Below, in pieces: positions 54,917-63,376 of a stretch of DNA of 64,000 nucleotides. Source of the stretch: Niveispirillum sp. SYP-B3756 (GTDB lineage Bacteria > Pseudomonadota > Alphaproteobacteria > Azospirillales > Azospirillaceae); contig NZ_WIDQ01000003.1 of assembly GCF_009495745.1 (NCBI RefSeq), positions 372,001 through 436,000 of the forward strand. Reading direction: 5' to 3'. The position numbers and the translations under genes are program-made. The notes under the pieces were generated by a model. That model worked only from the letters and a program-made list of their open reading frames with translations, was not told the origin of the DNA and did no database searches. Numbering within the stretch: the stretch's first letter is position 1; each line of letters starts with the position of its first letter.

Positions 54917-56839
54917 TTAGGAGCGCGGCGTGAACCCACCGATCCCGGCAATGGCCAGCCGAGGCATCGCCAACGCCGTTTCCGCGAAGCTGAGCCGCAG
55001 GAAGCGGGCCTTGCGCGGGGCATCGAACGGAATGCGCTGGGTGGCCAGCGCATAGGCGATGTTGGAGAACTCCCCCTTCCCGCCCGCCTGCCAGGACTTG
55101 CCATCCAGGCTGGTTTCGGCGACATAGCCCTTGGGTGGGGCGGCACCGGTCATCACCTGACGCGACGGCGTCAGGCTGAAGCCGGCCAGATTGGTCTCCG
55201 CCCCCAGATCAACGGTGACGCTGGCGGGCTTGCCCGGCGGCGGTGCATCCATGATCCAGATGGTCTGGGCATCATTATCCAGCAGTTTTTCCGCCTTCGG
55301 GGCCGTCGCCTCCACCACCTTCCACGTGGTCACGTCCAGTACGGTCGGGTCGGTGGAAACGATGGGCGGCACCGACACCGGAGCGACGGCACGGAACAGG
55401 GCGAACTCGGTAATCGCCGGGCACACCGGTGCCTCAACAATGCGCAGCCGCACCTTGGTCGGGGTGATCGGTGCCTTCAGGCGAACGACGCGCTGCTGGG
55501 AGATGCATTCATGCTCCGCCAGCACCTGCCATTTGCCATCAATCTCCGCATCCAGGGCAAAGCGGGTGACGCGCACGCCCAGCGGCAGATATTCGGCAAT
55601 GCGGATCAGATCGAACGTGTTGCCGGGCTTCAGTTCCAGCGTCAGCGCCGGCTTGGTCGCATCGTCGGGCGTGGACCAATAGGTTTCCCGGTCGCCATCC
55701 AGCACCAGCGAAGGCTCGAACCCCGGTCCCCGGCTGTGGCTGGCATAGGCGACTGCCCCTTGCGCCAGATCCTGGGCAAAGGTGGCGCGCATGGCATCGC
55801 CGAAGGATTTCAGGATCTTCACATCCTGATCGGGGATGCGGCCGCGCCGATCCGGCGGCAGGTTCAGGTTCAGGTTGGTGCCACGGGCAATGCTCTCGTC
55901 AAACAGCTTCACCAGCCGTTCCGGGCTCTTGACCTTGGAATCCTCATCCGCGTGATAGAACCAGCCGGGACGGATGGAAACATTGGTTTCCGTCGGCCAC
56001 CAGAGTTCACCGCCGCGCACGCCGGAATTGCCTTCCACCTGATCATAGGGCTTGTTGGGCATGGTCGGCCAGCATGGGTCGCCGGCCACCCCATCCTCGT
56101 TCCCCACCCAGCGGATATCGGCACCCAGCGGATCGAAGGTGCAGGCGTTGGGCTGCAGCTTGTGCACCAGGGCCACAATGTCGGGCCAGTTATAATATTT
56201 CGGCGCATCGATCTTGCGGGCTTCCCGCGCGCCGCCGTAATAGCCGTCGCCGCCATTAGCCCCGTCGAACCAGACCTCGAACAGGTCGCCATATTGGGTG
56301 CAGAGTTCGGTCAGCGTGGCGCGGAAATATTCCACATAGGCCGGGCGGCCATAGTCGGCATGGTTACGGTCCCACGGGGACAGGTAGATGCCGAACAGCA
56401 TCCCTGCCCGCTTACAGGCATCGGCAAATTCGCGGACGATATCGCCCTGGCCGTTCTTGTAGGGGCTGTTGCGGATGCAATGTTCGGTCAGCTTGGTCGG
56501 CCAGAGGCAGAAACCATCATGATGCTTGGCCGTCAGCAGAATACCGCGCAACCCACCCGCCTTGGCCGCGCCGACGATCTGGTCGGCGTCAAAATCGGTT
56601 GGGTTGAACAGCTTCACATCCTCATCCCCATACCCCCATTCCTTGTCGGTGAAGGTATTGATGGAGAAATGGATGAAGGCATAGCTGCCGATGCCGTGCC
56701 AGCGCCATTGCCGGGCGCTGGGCGTGGCGCCATAGGGCTTGGGCGCATTGGCGCGCGTGGCGGCCAGTGCCGACATGGCCGGAAGTGTGCTGGCGGCCAG
56801 GCTGGTGGCAAGCAAAGTACGCCGGGAAAAGGCGGTCAT
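54917..56839 (-). CDS. GH29 alpha-L-fucosidase with Tat signal
   Basis: Exported retaining alpha-fucosidase of 640 residues. FSRRTLLATSLAAS is a twin-arginine signal, so it folds before export. The catalytic domain has FIHFSINTFTDKEWGYGDE, LLTAKHHDGFCLWPTK and the nucleophile Asp192 in EVWFDGANGG. Its sequence is closer to the GH29-B group that accepts alpha-1,3/1,4 linkages than to broad GH29-A, but that is judged by eye. C-terminal regions (TVDLGAETNLAGFSLTPSRQ) look like discoidin-type F5/8C domains. Core alpha-1,3-fucose of plant N-glycans is a likely target. The frame open to 56899 is not used. Confidence 0.9.
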   Translation of the reverse strand: MTAFSRRTLLATSLAASTLPAMSALAATRANAPKPYGATPSARQWRWHGIGSYAFIHFSINTFTDKEWGYGDEDVKLFNPTDFDADQIVGAAKAGGLRGILLTAKHHDGFCLWPTKLTEHCIRNSPYKNGQGDIVREFADACKRAGMLFGIYLSPWDRNHADYGRPAYVEYFRATLTELCTQYGDLFEVWFDGANGGDGYYGGAREARKIDAPKYYNWPDIVALVHKLQPNACTFDPLGADIRWVGNEDGVAGDPCWPTMPNKPYDQVEGNSGVRGGELWWPTETNVSIRPGWFYHADEDSKVKSPERLVKLFDESIARGTNLNLNLPPDRRGRIPDQDVKILKSFGDAMRATFAQDLAQGAVAYASHSRGPGFEPSLVLDGDRETYWSTPDDATKPALTLELKPGNTFDLIRIAEYLPLGVRVTRFALDAEIDGKWQVLAEHECISQQRVVRLKAPITPTKVRLRIVEAPVCPAITEFALFRAVAPVSVPPIVSTDPTVLDVTTWKVVEATAPKAEKLLDNDAQTIWIMDAPPPGKPASVTVDLGAETNLAGFSLTPSRQVMTGAAPPKGYVAETSLDGKSWQAGGKGEFSNIAYALATQRIPFDAPRKARFLRLSFAETALAMPRLAIAGIGGFTPRS

Positions 56840-56870
56840 AATTGTTCTTCCTTCTCTTACCAGCGTCATT

Positions 56871-57009
56871 TGATCGTGGCCGATCCAATGCCGCTTCATG
56901 TTCCCTCAATCGCCGGGCGGGCGCTTGCGCGCCCTTGGCTTACGCGCCACGTGGCGCGGGCCGGCAGTCGCCGGCCGCCATGGGCATGGGCCGAAGCCCA
57001 TGCCCATGG
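56871..57009 (+). repeat. Composite palindromic element, copy 3
   Basis: From TGATCGTGGCCGATCCA, through TTCCCTCAATCGCCGGGCG, CTTGGCTTACGCGCC and GGCGCGGGCCGGCAGTCGCC, to a 14-bp perfect terminal hairpin (arms 56978-56991/56996-57009). The order and wording match copy 2 near 23150. The terminal hairpin sequence differs completely. It lies between the GH92 stop and the GH29 start, inside the glycosidase run. Confidence 0.78.
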
Positions 57010-57011
57010 CC

Positions 57012-59351
57012 TCAGCTCTGGCTGGCGCTGCGCCCAAAGGAGGGCGGACGGTCGGCGATCTTGGCGCCGAAGGTACGGTTGGGTTCCTTGGACATGGTGA
57101 AACGCAGCGTACCGCCCTGCACCAGATCCTTATGCGCGATCCAGCTTTTGCTCCAGGGCTGGCCGTTCCATTCCACAGCGCTGATATAGGGCGTATCGGC
57201 GCTGTTGCCGGGGGCTTCCACCACCAGCGTGCGGCCATTGCCCACCTTCACCGCAGCACGTTCAAACAAGGGCGAGCCGAAGACATAGACGGCCTCCACC
57301 GGATCAACCGGATAGAAGCCCAACGCGGAGAAGACGAACCAAGCGCTCATCTGGCCGCAATCATCATTGCCGATAATGCCCTTGGGCGCGTTGTGATACA
57401 TCTCCGCACACAGCCGCCGCACCATGGCCTGGGTCTTCCAGGGTGCGCCGACATAGGCATAGAGATAGGGCGCGTGCTGGTCTGGCTCGTTGCCATGGGC
57501 ATACTGGCCGACCAGCCCGGCAATATCGGGCGGTGCGTTATCCGGCAGGGTGGAAGGCGCGTTGAACAGCGCGTCCAGCTTGGCCTCATAGGCTTGATCG
57601 CCGCCCATATGCTTGATCATGCCGTAAATATCATGCTGGTTCAGGAAGGTGGCCTGCCAGCCATTGGCCTCCGTATAATCCCGCCACCAGGGCTTGGGCA
57701 TATGGCCCAACTGGATGGGATCATAGGGTTCCCACCAGGAACCATCGGCAAAGCGCGGACGGGCGAAGCCGATGGTCGGGTCGATAATATTGGCCCAGTT
57801 GGCCGACCGGCGGGTCAGGCGCTGAGCATCCCCCGTCTCACCGATGGCGCGGGCAATCCTGGAACTGGCCCAATCATCATAGGCATATTCCTGGGTACGG
57901 CTGACGCTTTCAAACACCTTGTCCGCCGGCACGTAACCCAGCTTGTCATAAAGGTCGCGGCCAAGGCTGTTATCCTTGTCCGGTGCCTTGAAATCGAAGC
58001 TGCGACGGCGGATGGCGGGCCAAGCAGCGGCGTAATCCGCCTCAATCCCCTTGGCCTGTGCCTCGGCCAGCGGCACCACGCCGTGCCAGCCGATCATGGT
58101 GCCCGTTTCCTTGGCCTGCAACTGCCAGACCAGCGGCCCATAGGGTGACTGGGCCGATTGCCGGATCAGGTCGTCGACCAGTTGCTTGGTCTTTTCCGGT
58201 GCCAGCAGGGTGAACAGCGGATGCACGGCGCGATAGGTGTCCCACAGCGACCATGTGCTGTGCGCCGCCCCACCCACCGGCACATGATGCACCTTGCCAT
58301 CCATGCCCAGATAGCGCCCGTCGGCGTCAGAGAACAGGGTTGGTGCCAGTTGTGCATGGTAAAGCGCCGTGGTCATGATGGTGCGCTGGTCTTCGCTGCC
58401 ACCTTCCACCTGGATGGTGCCCAGCGTATCGGCCCACACACCCGCCGCCGCCCGGCGCACGGCATCGAAATCCCAGTGCGTCGCTTCTGCCTTCAGGTTG
58501 CCCAGAGCCCCTTCCCGATCCACCCCGGAAATACCGCAGCGGACCAGGATTGGCTCCCCGCCCGCTTCCTTGAACTGCACCAGCGCCTTCAGGCGACGCC
58601 CTTCCACCTTGGTGGAGCCAGCGGGCTGGGCAGCGTCATCATCGGCATAGAAACTCACGCGGTCGGGCGACCGGGAAAACTGCATGGCGAAATAGATGCG
58701 CCGCCCCTTGGCCCAGCGGTTCACCGTGCGGTGCCCCATCAGCGTGCCATCGGCGGCCAGTTCCATGCCCGCATCCTGGATCAGCGGCGGATGGTCGGTC
58801 TTGTCCAGGATCAGGTGGGACAGGTCGATCAGCAGATGACCGGGCCCTGTGGGGAACTGATAGCGGTGATAGCCGGTGCGCGCCGTCACCGTCAGTTCGG
58901 CGCGCACACCGCTTTCCAGCGTCACGGCATAGTAGCCGGGCTCCGCCACCTCATCCTTGAAGCGCTGGCGGTAGCCGGCATCCGGGTCGGCCATGGTGCC
59001 GGGGGTGAGTTGCACCTTGTCGCCGGCCGTTGGCACCACCAGCACATCCAGCATGTCGCCGATGCCGGTGCCCGACAGATGGGTGTGGGAGAAACCCAGG
59101 ATGGACGTATCGGTGCGGTGATAGCCGGAACAGGTATCCCAGCGCTCCACATCCGTATCCGGCCCCAGTTGCACCATGCCAAACGGCAGGCTGGGGCCGG
59201 GATAGGTGTGCCCATCCCCGCCGGTGCCGATGAACAGGTTGGGGGCGGTGGCCGGCGTGGCAGCCCAGGCCCGCCCGCGCGGCAGACCCAGGCCCAGCAT
59301 GGCCCCACCGAGCGCGCTGGAAATCAGAAGCTGGCGGCGGCTAATCCCCAT
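57012..59351 (-). CDS. GH92 alpha-mannosidase with Tat signal
   Basis: Exported calcium-dependent alpha-mannosidase of 779 residues from MGISRRQLLISSALGG, a twin-arginine signal. The family opening NLFIGTGGDGHTYPGPSLPF is clear, followed by MVQLGPDTD and the HLSGTGIGD motif. The C-terminal catalytic domain carries IGNDDCGQMSAWFVFSALGF, with the GH92 acid pair, and WQLQAKETGTMIGWHGVVPL. GH92 enzymes trim alpha-1,2, -1,3 or -1,6 mannose; linkage preference is not visible. The ATG overlaps the GH125 stop by one base (TGATG), so they are coupled. In Xanthomonas the GH92 NixK acts first on the glycan. Confidence 0.94.
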   Translation of the reverse strand: MGISRRQLLISSALGGAMLGLGLPRGRAWAATPATAPNLFIGTGGDGHTYPGPSLPFGMVQLGPDTDVERWDTCSGYHRTDTSILGFSHTHLSGTGIGDMLDVLVVPTAGDKVQLTPGTMADPDAGYRQRFKDEVAEPGYYAVTLESGVRAELTVTARTGYHRYQFPTGPGHLLIDLSHLILDKTDHPPLIQDAGMELAADGTLMGHRTVNRWAKGRRIYFAMQFSRSPDRVSFYADDDAAQPAGSTKVEGRRLKALVQFKEAGGEPILVRCGISGVDREGALGNLKAEATHWDFDAVRRAAAGVWADTLGTIQVEGGSEDQRTIMTTALYHAQLAPTLFSDADGRYLGMDGKVHHVPVGGAAHSTWSLWDTYRAVHPLFTLLAPEKTKQLVDDLIRQSAQSPYGPLVWQLQAKETGTMIGWHGVVPLAEAQAKGIEADYAAAWPAIRRRSFDFKAPDKDNSLGRDLYDKLGYVPADKVFESVSRTQEYAYDDWASSRIARAIGETGDAQRLTRRSANWANIIDPTIGFARPRFADGSWWEPYDPIQLGHMPKPWWRDYTEANGWQATFLNQHDIYGMIKHMGGDQAYEAKLDALFNAPSTLPDNAPPDIAGLVGQYAHGNEPDQHAPYLYAYVGAPWKTQAMVRRLCAEMYHNAPKGIIGNDDCGQMSAWFVFSALGFYPVDPVEAVYVFGSPLFERAAVKVGNGRTLVVEAPGNSADTPYISAVEWNGQPWSKSWIAHKDLVQGGTLRFTMSKEPNRTFGAKIADRPPSFGRSASQS

Positions 59352-60787
59352 CACAGCACCTCCTTCAGGATTTGCGGGCGAGTATCGGCCAGATGCACAA
59401 TCATCTCCCCGAACAGCCCATTGGCCCAAGCGAACCAGTCGCGGGTGAATTTCGACGGATCATCATGATCCACCGCCTCATGCATGAAGCCGGTATCGGC
59501 ATCACTGTCGCGCAGCATCTTCAGGCAGGTGCGGATGGTGGCATCGTCGTTGGAAGACAGCGCCCGCATGGTCAGCGACATGGGCCAGACCTGGCCTAAG
59601 CCGACATGCGGGCCACCGATGCCCTCCACCGCCTTACCCTTGGAGAAATAGGGGTTGTTCTCGCTCCAGCAGGCATCGCGGGTGCGCCGCCACAGCGGAT
59701 CGGCATAATCGACACAGCCCAGATAGGCCAGCGACGACAGCGACGGCGTGTTGGCATCATCCATGAACAGGGCATTGCCGAACCCGTCCACCTCATAGGC
59801 CCAGACCTCGCTGCCATCCAGCAGGCGGGTCTTGCCGTACTGACGTATGGCGATCTCCACCTCATCCGCCAATGCCTTGGCATCATTGGCTAGGTTGGCG
59901 TCGCCCACCGCCTCGCTGGCGACCACCGCCAGTTCGCGCAGCGTGGTCACGGCAAAGAAATTGGCCGGGATGAAGAAAGGATAAACGCAAGAATCGTCCG
60001 ATGGGCGGAAGCCGCAATGGATCATCCCCACCGGCCGCGACGGCGCACCATAACCATCCAGCATCAGGGTTTCGGTGGGGCGATTGCTGGCCCGCAGGAA
60101 GCGGTAAGGCCCCTTCCCATCCTTGCGCTGCTGTTCGCGGAAGGTGCGGATAACGGCCTTGGCGGCCTGCACCCAGGTGGCGTCATAGGGGCTCTTGTCC
60201 CCCATCTCCTTCCAATAGCCATAGGAGAGGCGCAGGAAATAGCAGAGGCTGTCGATCTCCCATTTCCGTTCGGCCACGCCGGGCTTCATTTCCGTCTGGT
60301 CCTGCAACGACCATTTCAGGTTGGTCGGGGCCGACGGGTCTTCCATGAAGGCATTGGCATAGGGATCGATCAGCACAGATCGGGCCTGCCGCCCGATCAG
60401 CCCCTGGAACAGGCGCTGCAACTCCTTATCCTGCCGCACCAGATGCAAATACGGCTTCACCTGCGCCGCAGAATCCCGCAGCCAGAGGCAAGGGATGTCA
60501 CCGGTGATGACAAAGCTGTCCAGCTTGCCATCCACCATGCCCATTTTCACCGTGGTATCCAGGGTGTTGGGATAGCAGTTGGCAAACATCCAACGCAGCT
60601 TGGGATCCGCGATCTTGGCAGAGACGCGCTTGATCTCCGCCTCCACCGCCTCGCTGGTGAAATGGCGGTCACCCTTGGCGGGGCGATGGCTGGTGAAACC
60701 ACCCTCCGTTCGGGCGAAGGCCGGGGTGGCCATCAGCGCGGCACCGGCAGCAACACCGGTGGTGATAAACGTGCGACGGTCGATCAT
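59351..60787 (-). CDS. GH125 exo-alpha-1,6-mannosidase with Tat signal
   Basis: Exported inverting mannosidase of 478 residues. IDRRTFITTGVAAGAALM is a twin-arginine signal. The fold is an (alpha/alpha)6 barrel with the family phrases MFANCYPNTLDTTVKMG, GDIPCLWLRDSAAQVKPYL, RPVGMIHCGFRPSDDSCVYP and IPANFFAV. GH125 removes alpha-1,6-linked mannose, including that on N-glycan cores after the alpha-1,3 mannose is gone. The start overlaps the GH3 stop by four bases, and the end overlaps GH92 by one. It matches NixJ of Xanthomonas in role. Confidence 0.93.
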   Translation of the reverse strand: MIDRRTFITTGVAAGAALMATPAFARTEGGFTSHRPAKGDRHFTSEAVEAEIKRVSAKIADPKLRWMFANCYPNTLDTTVKMGMVDGKLDSFVITGDIPCLWLRDSAAQVKPYLHLVRQDKELQRLFQGLIGRQARSVLIDPYANAFMEDPSAPTNLKWSLQDQTEMKPGVAERKWEIDSLCYFLRLSYGYWKEMGDKSPYDATWVQAAKAVIRTFREQQRKDGKGPYRFLRASNRPTETLMLDGYGAPSRPVGMIHCGFRPSDDSCVYPFFIPANFFAVTTLRELAVVASEAVGDANLANDAKALADEVEIAIRQYGKTRLLDGSEVWAYEVDGFGNALFMDDANTPSLSSLAYLGCVDYADPLWRRTRDACWSENNPYFSKGKAVEGIGGPHVGLGQVWPMSLTMRALSSNDDATIRTCLKMLRDSDADTGFMHEAVDHDDPSKFTRDWFAWANGLFGEMIVHLADTRPQILKEVL

Positions 60788-63375
60788 TTCGGCAGCTCCC
60801 AGGCTTCGCCCTGCAGGGTGAACTCAGTCCAGACGCCGGGCGCGGTGCCCGGCTGGCCACCACCGATCCACAGCTTGTAGGTGCCCGGCTGCACCGTACG
60901 GGTGCCGTCGCGGGCGACAATGGACAGGCTGCGCGGATCAAGACTGAAGTTGATTTCCGCGTCCTTACCCGGCTTCAGGCTGGTGCGGGTAAAGGCAACC
61001 AACTCGCGCTGCAAGACAGGCGTGGTCATGGTCCGGGGGCCCTTAGCGGCGGGCGGAACCACATAGGCCTGCACCACTTCATCACCGGCCAGCTTGCCGC
61101 TGTTGCGCACGCGGGCGGTTACCTTGACATCGGACTTGATATCGACAGCCTTCGCCTTGATCCGGTCATAGCTGAAGCTGGTATAAGACAGGCCATGGCC
61201 GAAGCCATAGAGCGGCGTGCCGGAGAAGAAGCGATAAGTCCGCTCCTTCATGCCATAATCGACAAAGGCCGGCAGGTCGCTGGTCTTCTGATAGATTGTC
61301 ACCGGCAGCCGGCCCGAGGGGTTGTTCAAACCCACCAGCGTTTCGGCAATGGCCGTGCCACCTTCTTCGCCCGGATACCAGGCGGCCAGCATGGCATCAG
61401 CCATGGCCGGATCAATGGTAACGGCACTACCGCTTGTCAGCACCACCACAACCGGCTTGCCCGTATCGCGCAGGGCCTGCAACAGCCGGCGCTGGATCAG
61501 CGGCAGTTCGATTTCCGTGCGGTCGCCGCCGACAAAGCCCGGCACCGTCACCTGCAGGGCCTCGCCCTCCAGATCGGCGGTCAGGCCGACCATGGCAACG
61601 ATGACATCGGCATTCGCGGTCGCCGCCAGCGCCTGCTGAAAAAGGGGCTGATCGGGGGCCTGCCACATCATGCGCAGCCCCTCATCCTCCCCGTAATGGT
61701 CCAGCTCCAGCCGGAAATCGACCGGCTTGCCGTCGCTGGTATAGGGGATTTCCACCCGCTGCTTGCCCAGCAAACCTTGGTGTACCGGCTTGCCATCAAT
61801 CCACAACCGCACCTCGTCATGGCGGGTGCAGTCCTTCCAGCAGGCGGGCATGTCGATGGCCAGCACATAGCGACCAGCGCCCGGCGGCACGAACTGGCCG
61901 GTCCAGCGGGCAGCAAACGACTTCGGGTCCAGTTGCGGCAGAGGGGATGTACGGGCAAAGTTGAAATCAACCCGACGATCCTGGCGCGTCGCCACCGGGT
62001 TGCCGGTGACGGTGGAGGTGGCGAAATATTCCGCCTTCAGGCCCGGCTTGCCATCCGCCGTGAAGGCAGTTTCCGGCATGGTGACGGCGGCACCATCCAC
62101 CAACACGGAACCCTGGGCATAGGTCACATTCTGCGGACCGAACTGGTGGCGCAGGCCATCCAGCGGCGTCACCGGGTTCAGGGCCGCCCCCTTGTAACTG
62201 GCTTCCAGCACGCCCAAGTCGTCGGCATTCGGGCCGATCACAGCGATGCGCGTCCCCTGCTTCAACGGCAGGATGGCGTTATCGTTTTTCAGCAGCACGA
62301 TGGCCTTGCGCGCCGCTTCCAGCGCCAGGGCGCGGTGTTCAGGCGTGTTCACCTGATCGGGCTTGATGCTGGCCCATTTGCTGCTGGCACCAAAGGCAGT
62401 GCCCAGCATGCGGCGGCCTTCCAGCGCGCGGGCCAGGGAAGTGTCGATCTCCGCTTCAGTGACCAGACCGCGCTTCACCGCCTCCGGCAGTGCCGCATAG
62501 GTATTGCCACAATTCAGGTCCGTCCCGCCCTTCAGGCTGGCGGCGGCGGCACCTACCGCATCCAGCCGGTAATGGTGGAACATATGGACATTGGCCACCG
62601 CATCACAGTCGGACACGGTAAAGCCCTTGAAGCCCCAATCTTTGCGCACCCGATCGACCATCAGCGACGGCAGGGCACAGACCGGCACGCCATGGATGGA
62701 GTTATAGGCGCACATTACCGACTGCGCATGCCCCTCCATAATGGTCTGGCGGAAGGCGGGCAGATATGTGGACTCCAGATCCTGCGGGCTGGGGTCCACA
62801 TCAAAACTGTCGCGCCCGGCCTCCGGTCCGCTATGCACGGCAAGATGCTTCGGCGTGGCAATCACCTTGGGCTGGCTCGGGTCCGGGCCCTGCAGCCCCT
62901 TCACAAAAGCCACCCCAAGCGTGCCCGTCAGATGCGGGTCTTCGCCATAGGTTTCCTGCCCCCGACCCCAGCGCGGATCGCGGAAAATGTTGATATTGGG
63001 CGACCAGATGGTCAGCCCTTCAAAGATGCGGCGATCAGCGTTGGCGGGCTTGGTATTGAACTTGGCCCGCGTCTCGGTGGCGACCACATCACCGACCTTA
63101 CCCAGCAGTTCCGCATCCCAGGTAGCCGCCAGACCGATGGCCTGCGGAAACACGGTGGCATAGCCGTTGCGGGCCAGACCATGCAGCCCCTCATTCCACC
63201 AGTCGAAGGCGGGAATGCCCACCTTCGGATTGGCGGGGGCCGTGTTCTGCAGTTGGGCGGCCTTTTCTTCCAGCGTCATCGTGGCGATGGCCTTGGCGAC
63301 CGTATCATCCACGGGGGCGGCAACCGCGCTGGTGGACAGCGCGGTGGCGGCAAGCAGCAATAAACGACGGAACAT
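60784..63375 (-). CDS. GH3 enzyme with PA14 insert, beta-xylosidase-like
   Basis: Exported GH3 enzyme of 863 residues. A Sec signal (LLLLAATALSTSAVAA) precedes the barrel, with FDWWNEGLHGLARNG, RDPRWGRGQETYGEDPHLTG and the nucleophile Asp256 in TVSDCDAVANV. A PA14-type insert follows (GLKAEYFATSTVTGNPVATR, LAIDMPACWKD), then an Fn3-like end (VTARVRNSGKLAGDEVVQAY). The WWNE-LHG motif is typical of xylosidase-type GH3 enzymes. In Xanthomonas the GH3 NixI removes core beta-1,2-xylose, so a similar role is likely here. It overlaps GH125 by four bases and lies one base from the GH2 gene. Confidence 0.92.
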   Translation of the reverse strand: MFRRLLLLAATALSTSAVAAPVDDTVAKAIATMTLEEKAAQLQNTAPANPKVGIPAFDWWNEGLHGLARNGYATVFPQAIGLAATWDAELLGKVGDVVATETRAKFNTKPANADRRIFEGLTIWSPNINIFRDPRWGRGQETYGEDPHLTGTLGVAFVKGLQGPDPSQPKVIATPKHLAVHSGPEAGRDSFDVDPSPQDLESTYLPAFRQTIMEGHAQSVMCAYNSIHGVPVCALPSLMVDRVRKDWGFKGFTVSDCDAVANVHMFHHYRLDAVGAAAASLKGGTDLNCGNTYAALPEAVKRGLVTEAEIDTSLARALEGRRMLGTAFGASSKWASIKPDQVNTPEHRALALEAARKAIVLLKNDNAILPLKQGTRIAVIGPNADDLGVLEASYKGAALNPVTPLDGLRHQFGPQNVTYAQGSVLVDGAAVTMPETAFTADGKPGLKAEYFATSTVTGNPVATRQDRRVDFNFARTSPLPQLDPKSFAARWTGQFVPPGAGRYVLAIDMPACWKDCTRHDEVRLWIDGKPVHQGLLGKQRVEIPYTSDGKPVDFRLELDHYGEDEGLRMMWQAPDQPLFQQALAATANADVIVAMVGLTADLEGEALQVTVPGFVGGDRTEIELPLIQRRLLQALRDTGKPVVVVLTSGSAVTIDPAMADAMLAAWYPGEEGGTAIAETLVGLNNPSGRLPVTIYQKTSDLPAFVDYGMKERTYRFFSGTPLYGFGHGLSYTSFSYDRIKAKAVDIKSDVKVTARVRNSGKLAGDEVVQAYVVPPAAKGPRTMTTPVLQRELVAFTRTSLKPGKDAEINFSLDPRSLSIVARDGTRTVQPGTYKLWIGGGQPGTAPGVWTEFTLQGEAWELPK

Positions 63376-63376
63376 G

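Noticed and set aside
54569-57100. Open frame of over 800 codons on the plus strand antisense to the GH29 and unassigned glycosidase genes
   Set aside because: It is Arg/Pro/Gln/His-rich without any conserved motif. It mirrors genes with strong family motifs on the other strand, which is typical of GC-rich DNA.
60784-63375. Assignment as a plain beta-glucosidase
   Set aside because: The WWNE-LHG motif and the position beside GH92 and GH125 fit a xylosidase role better; activity remains unproven.
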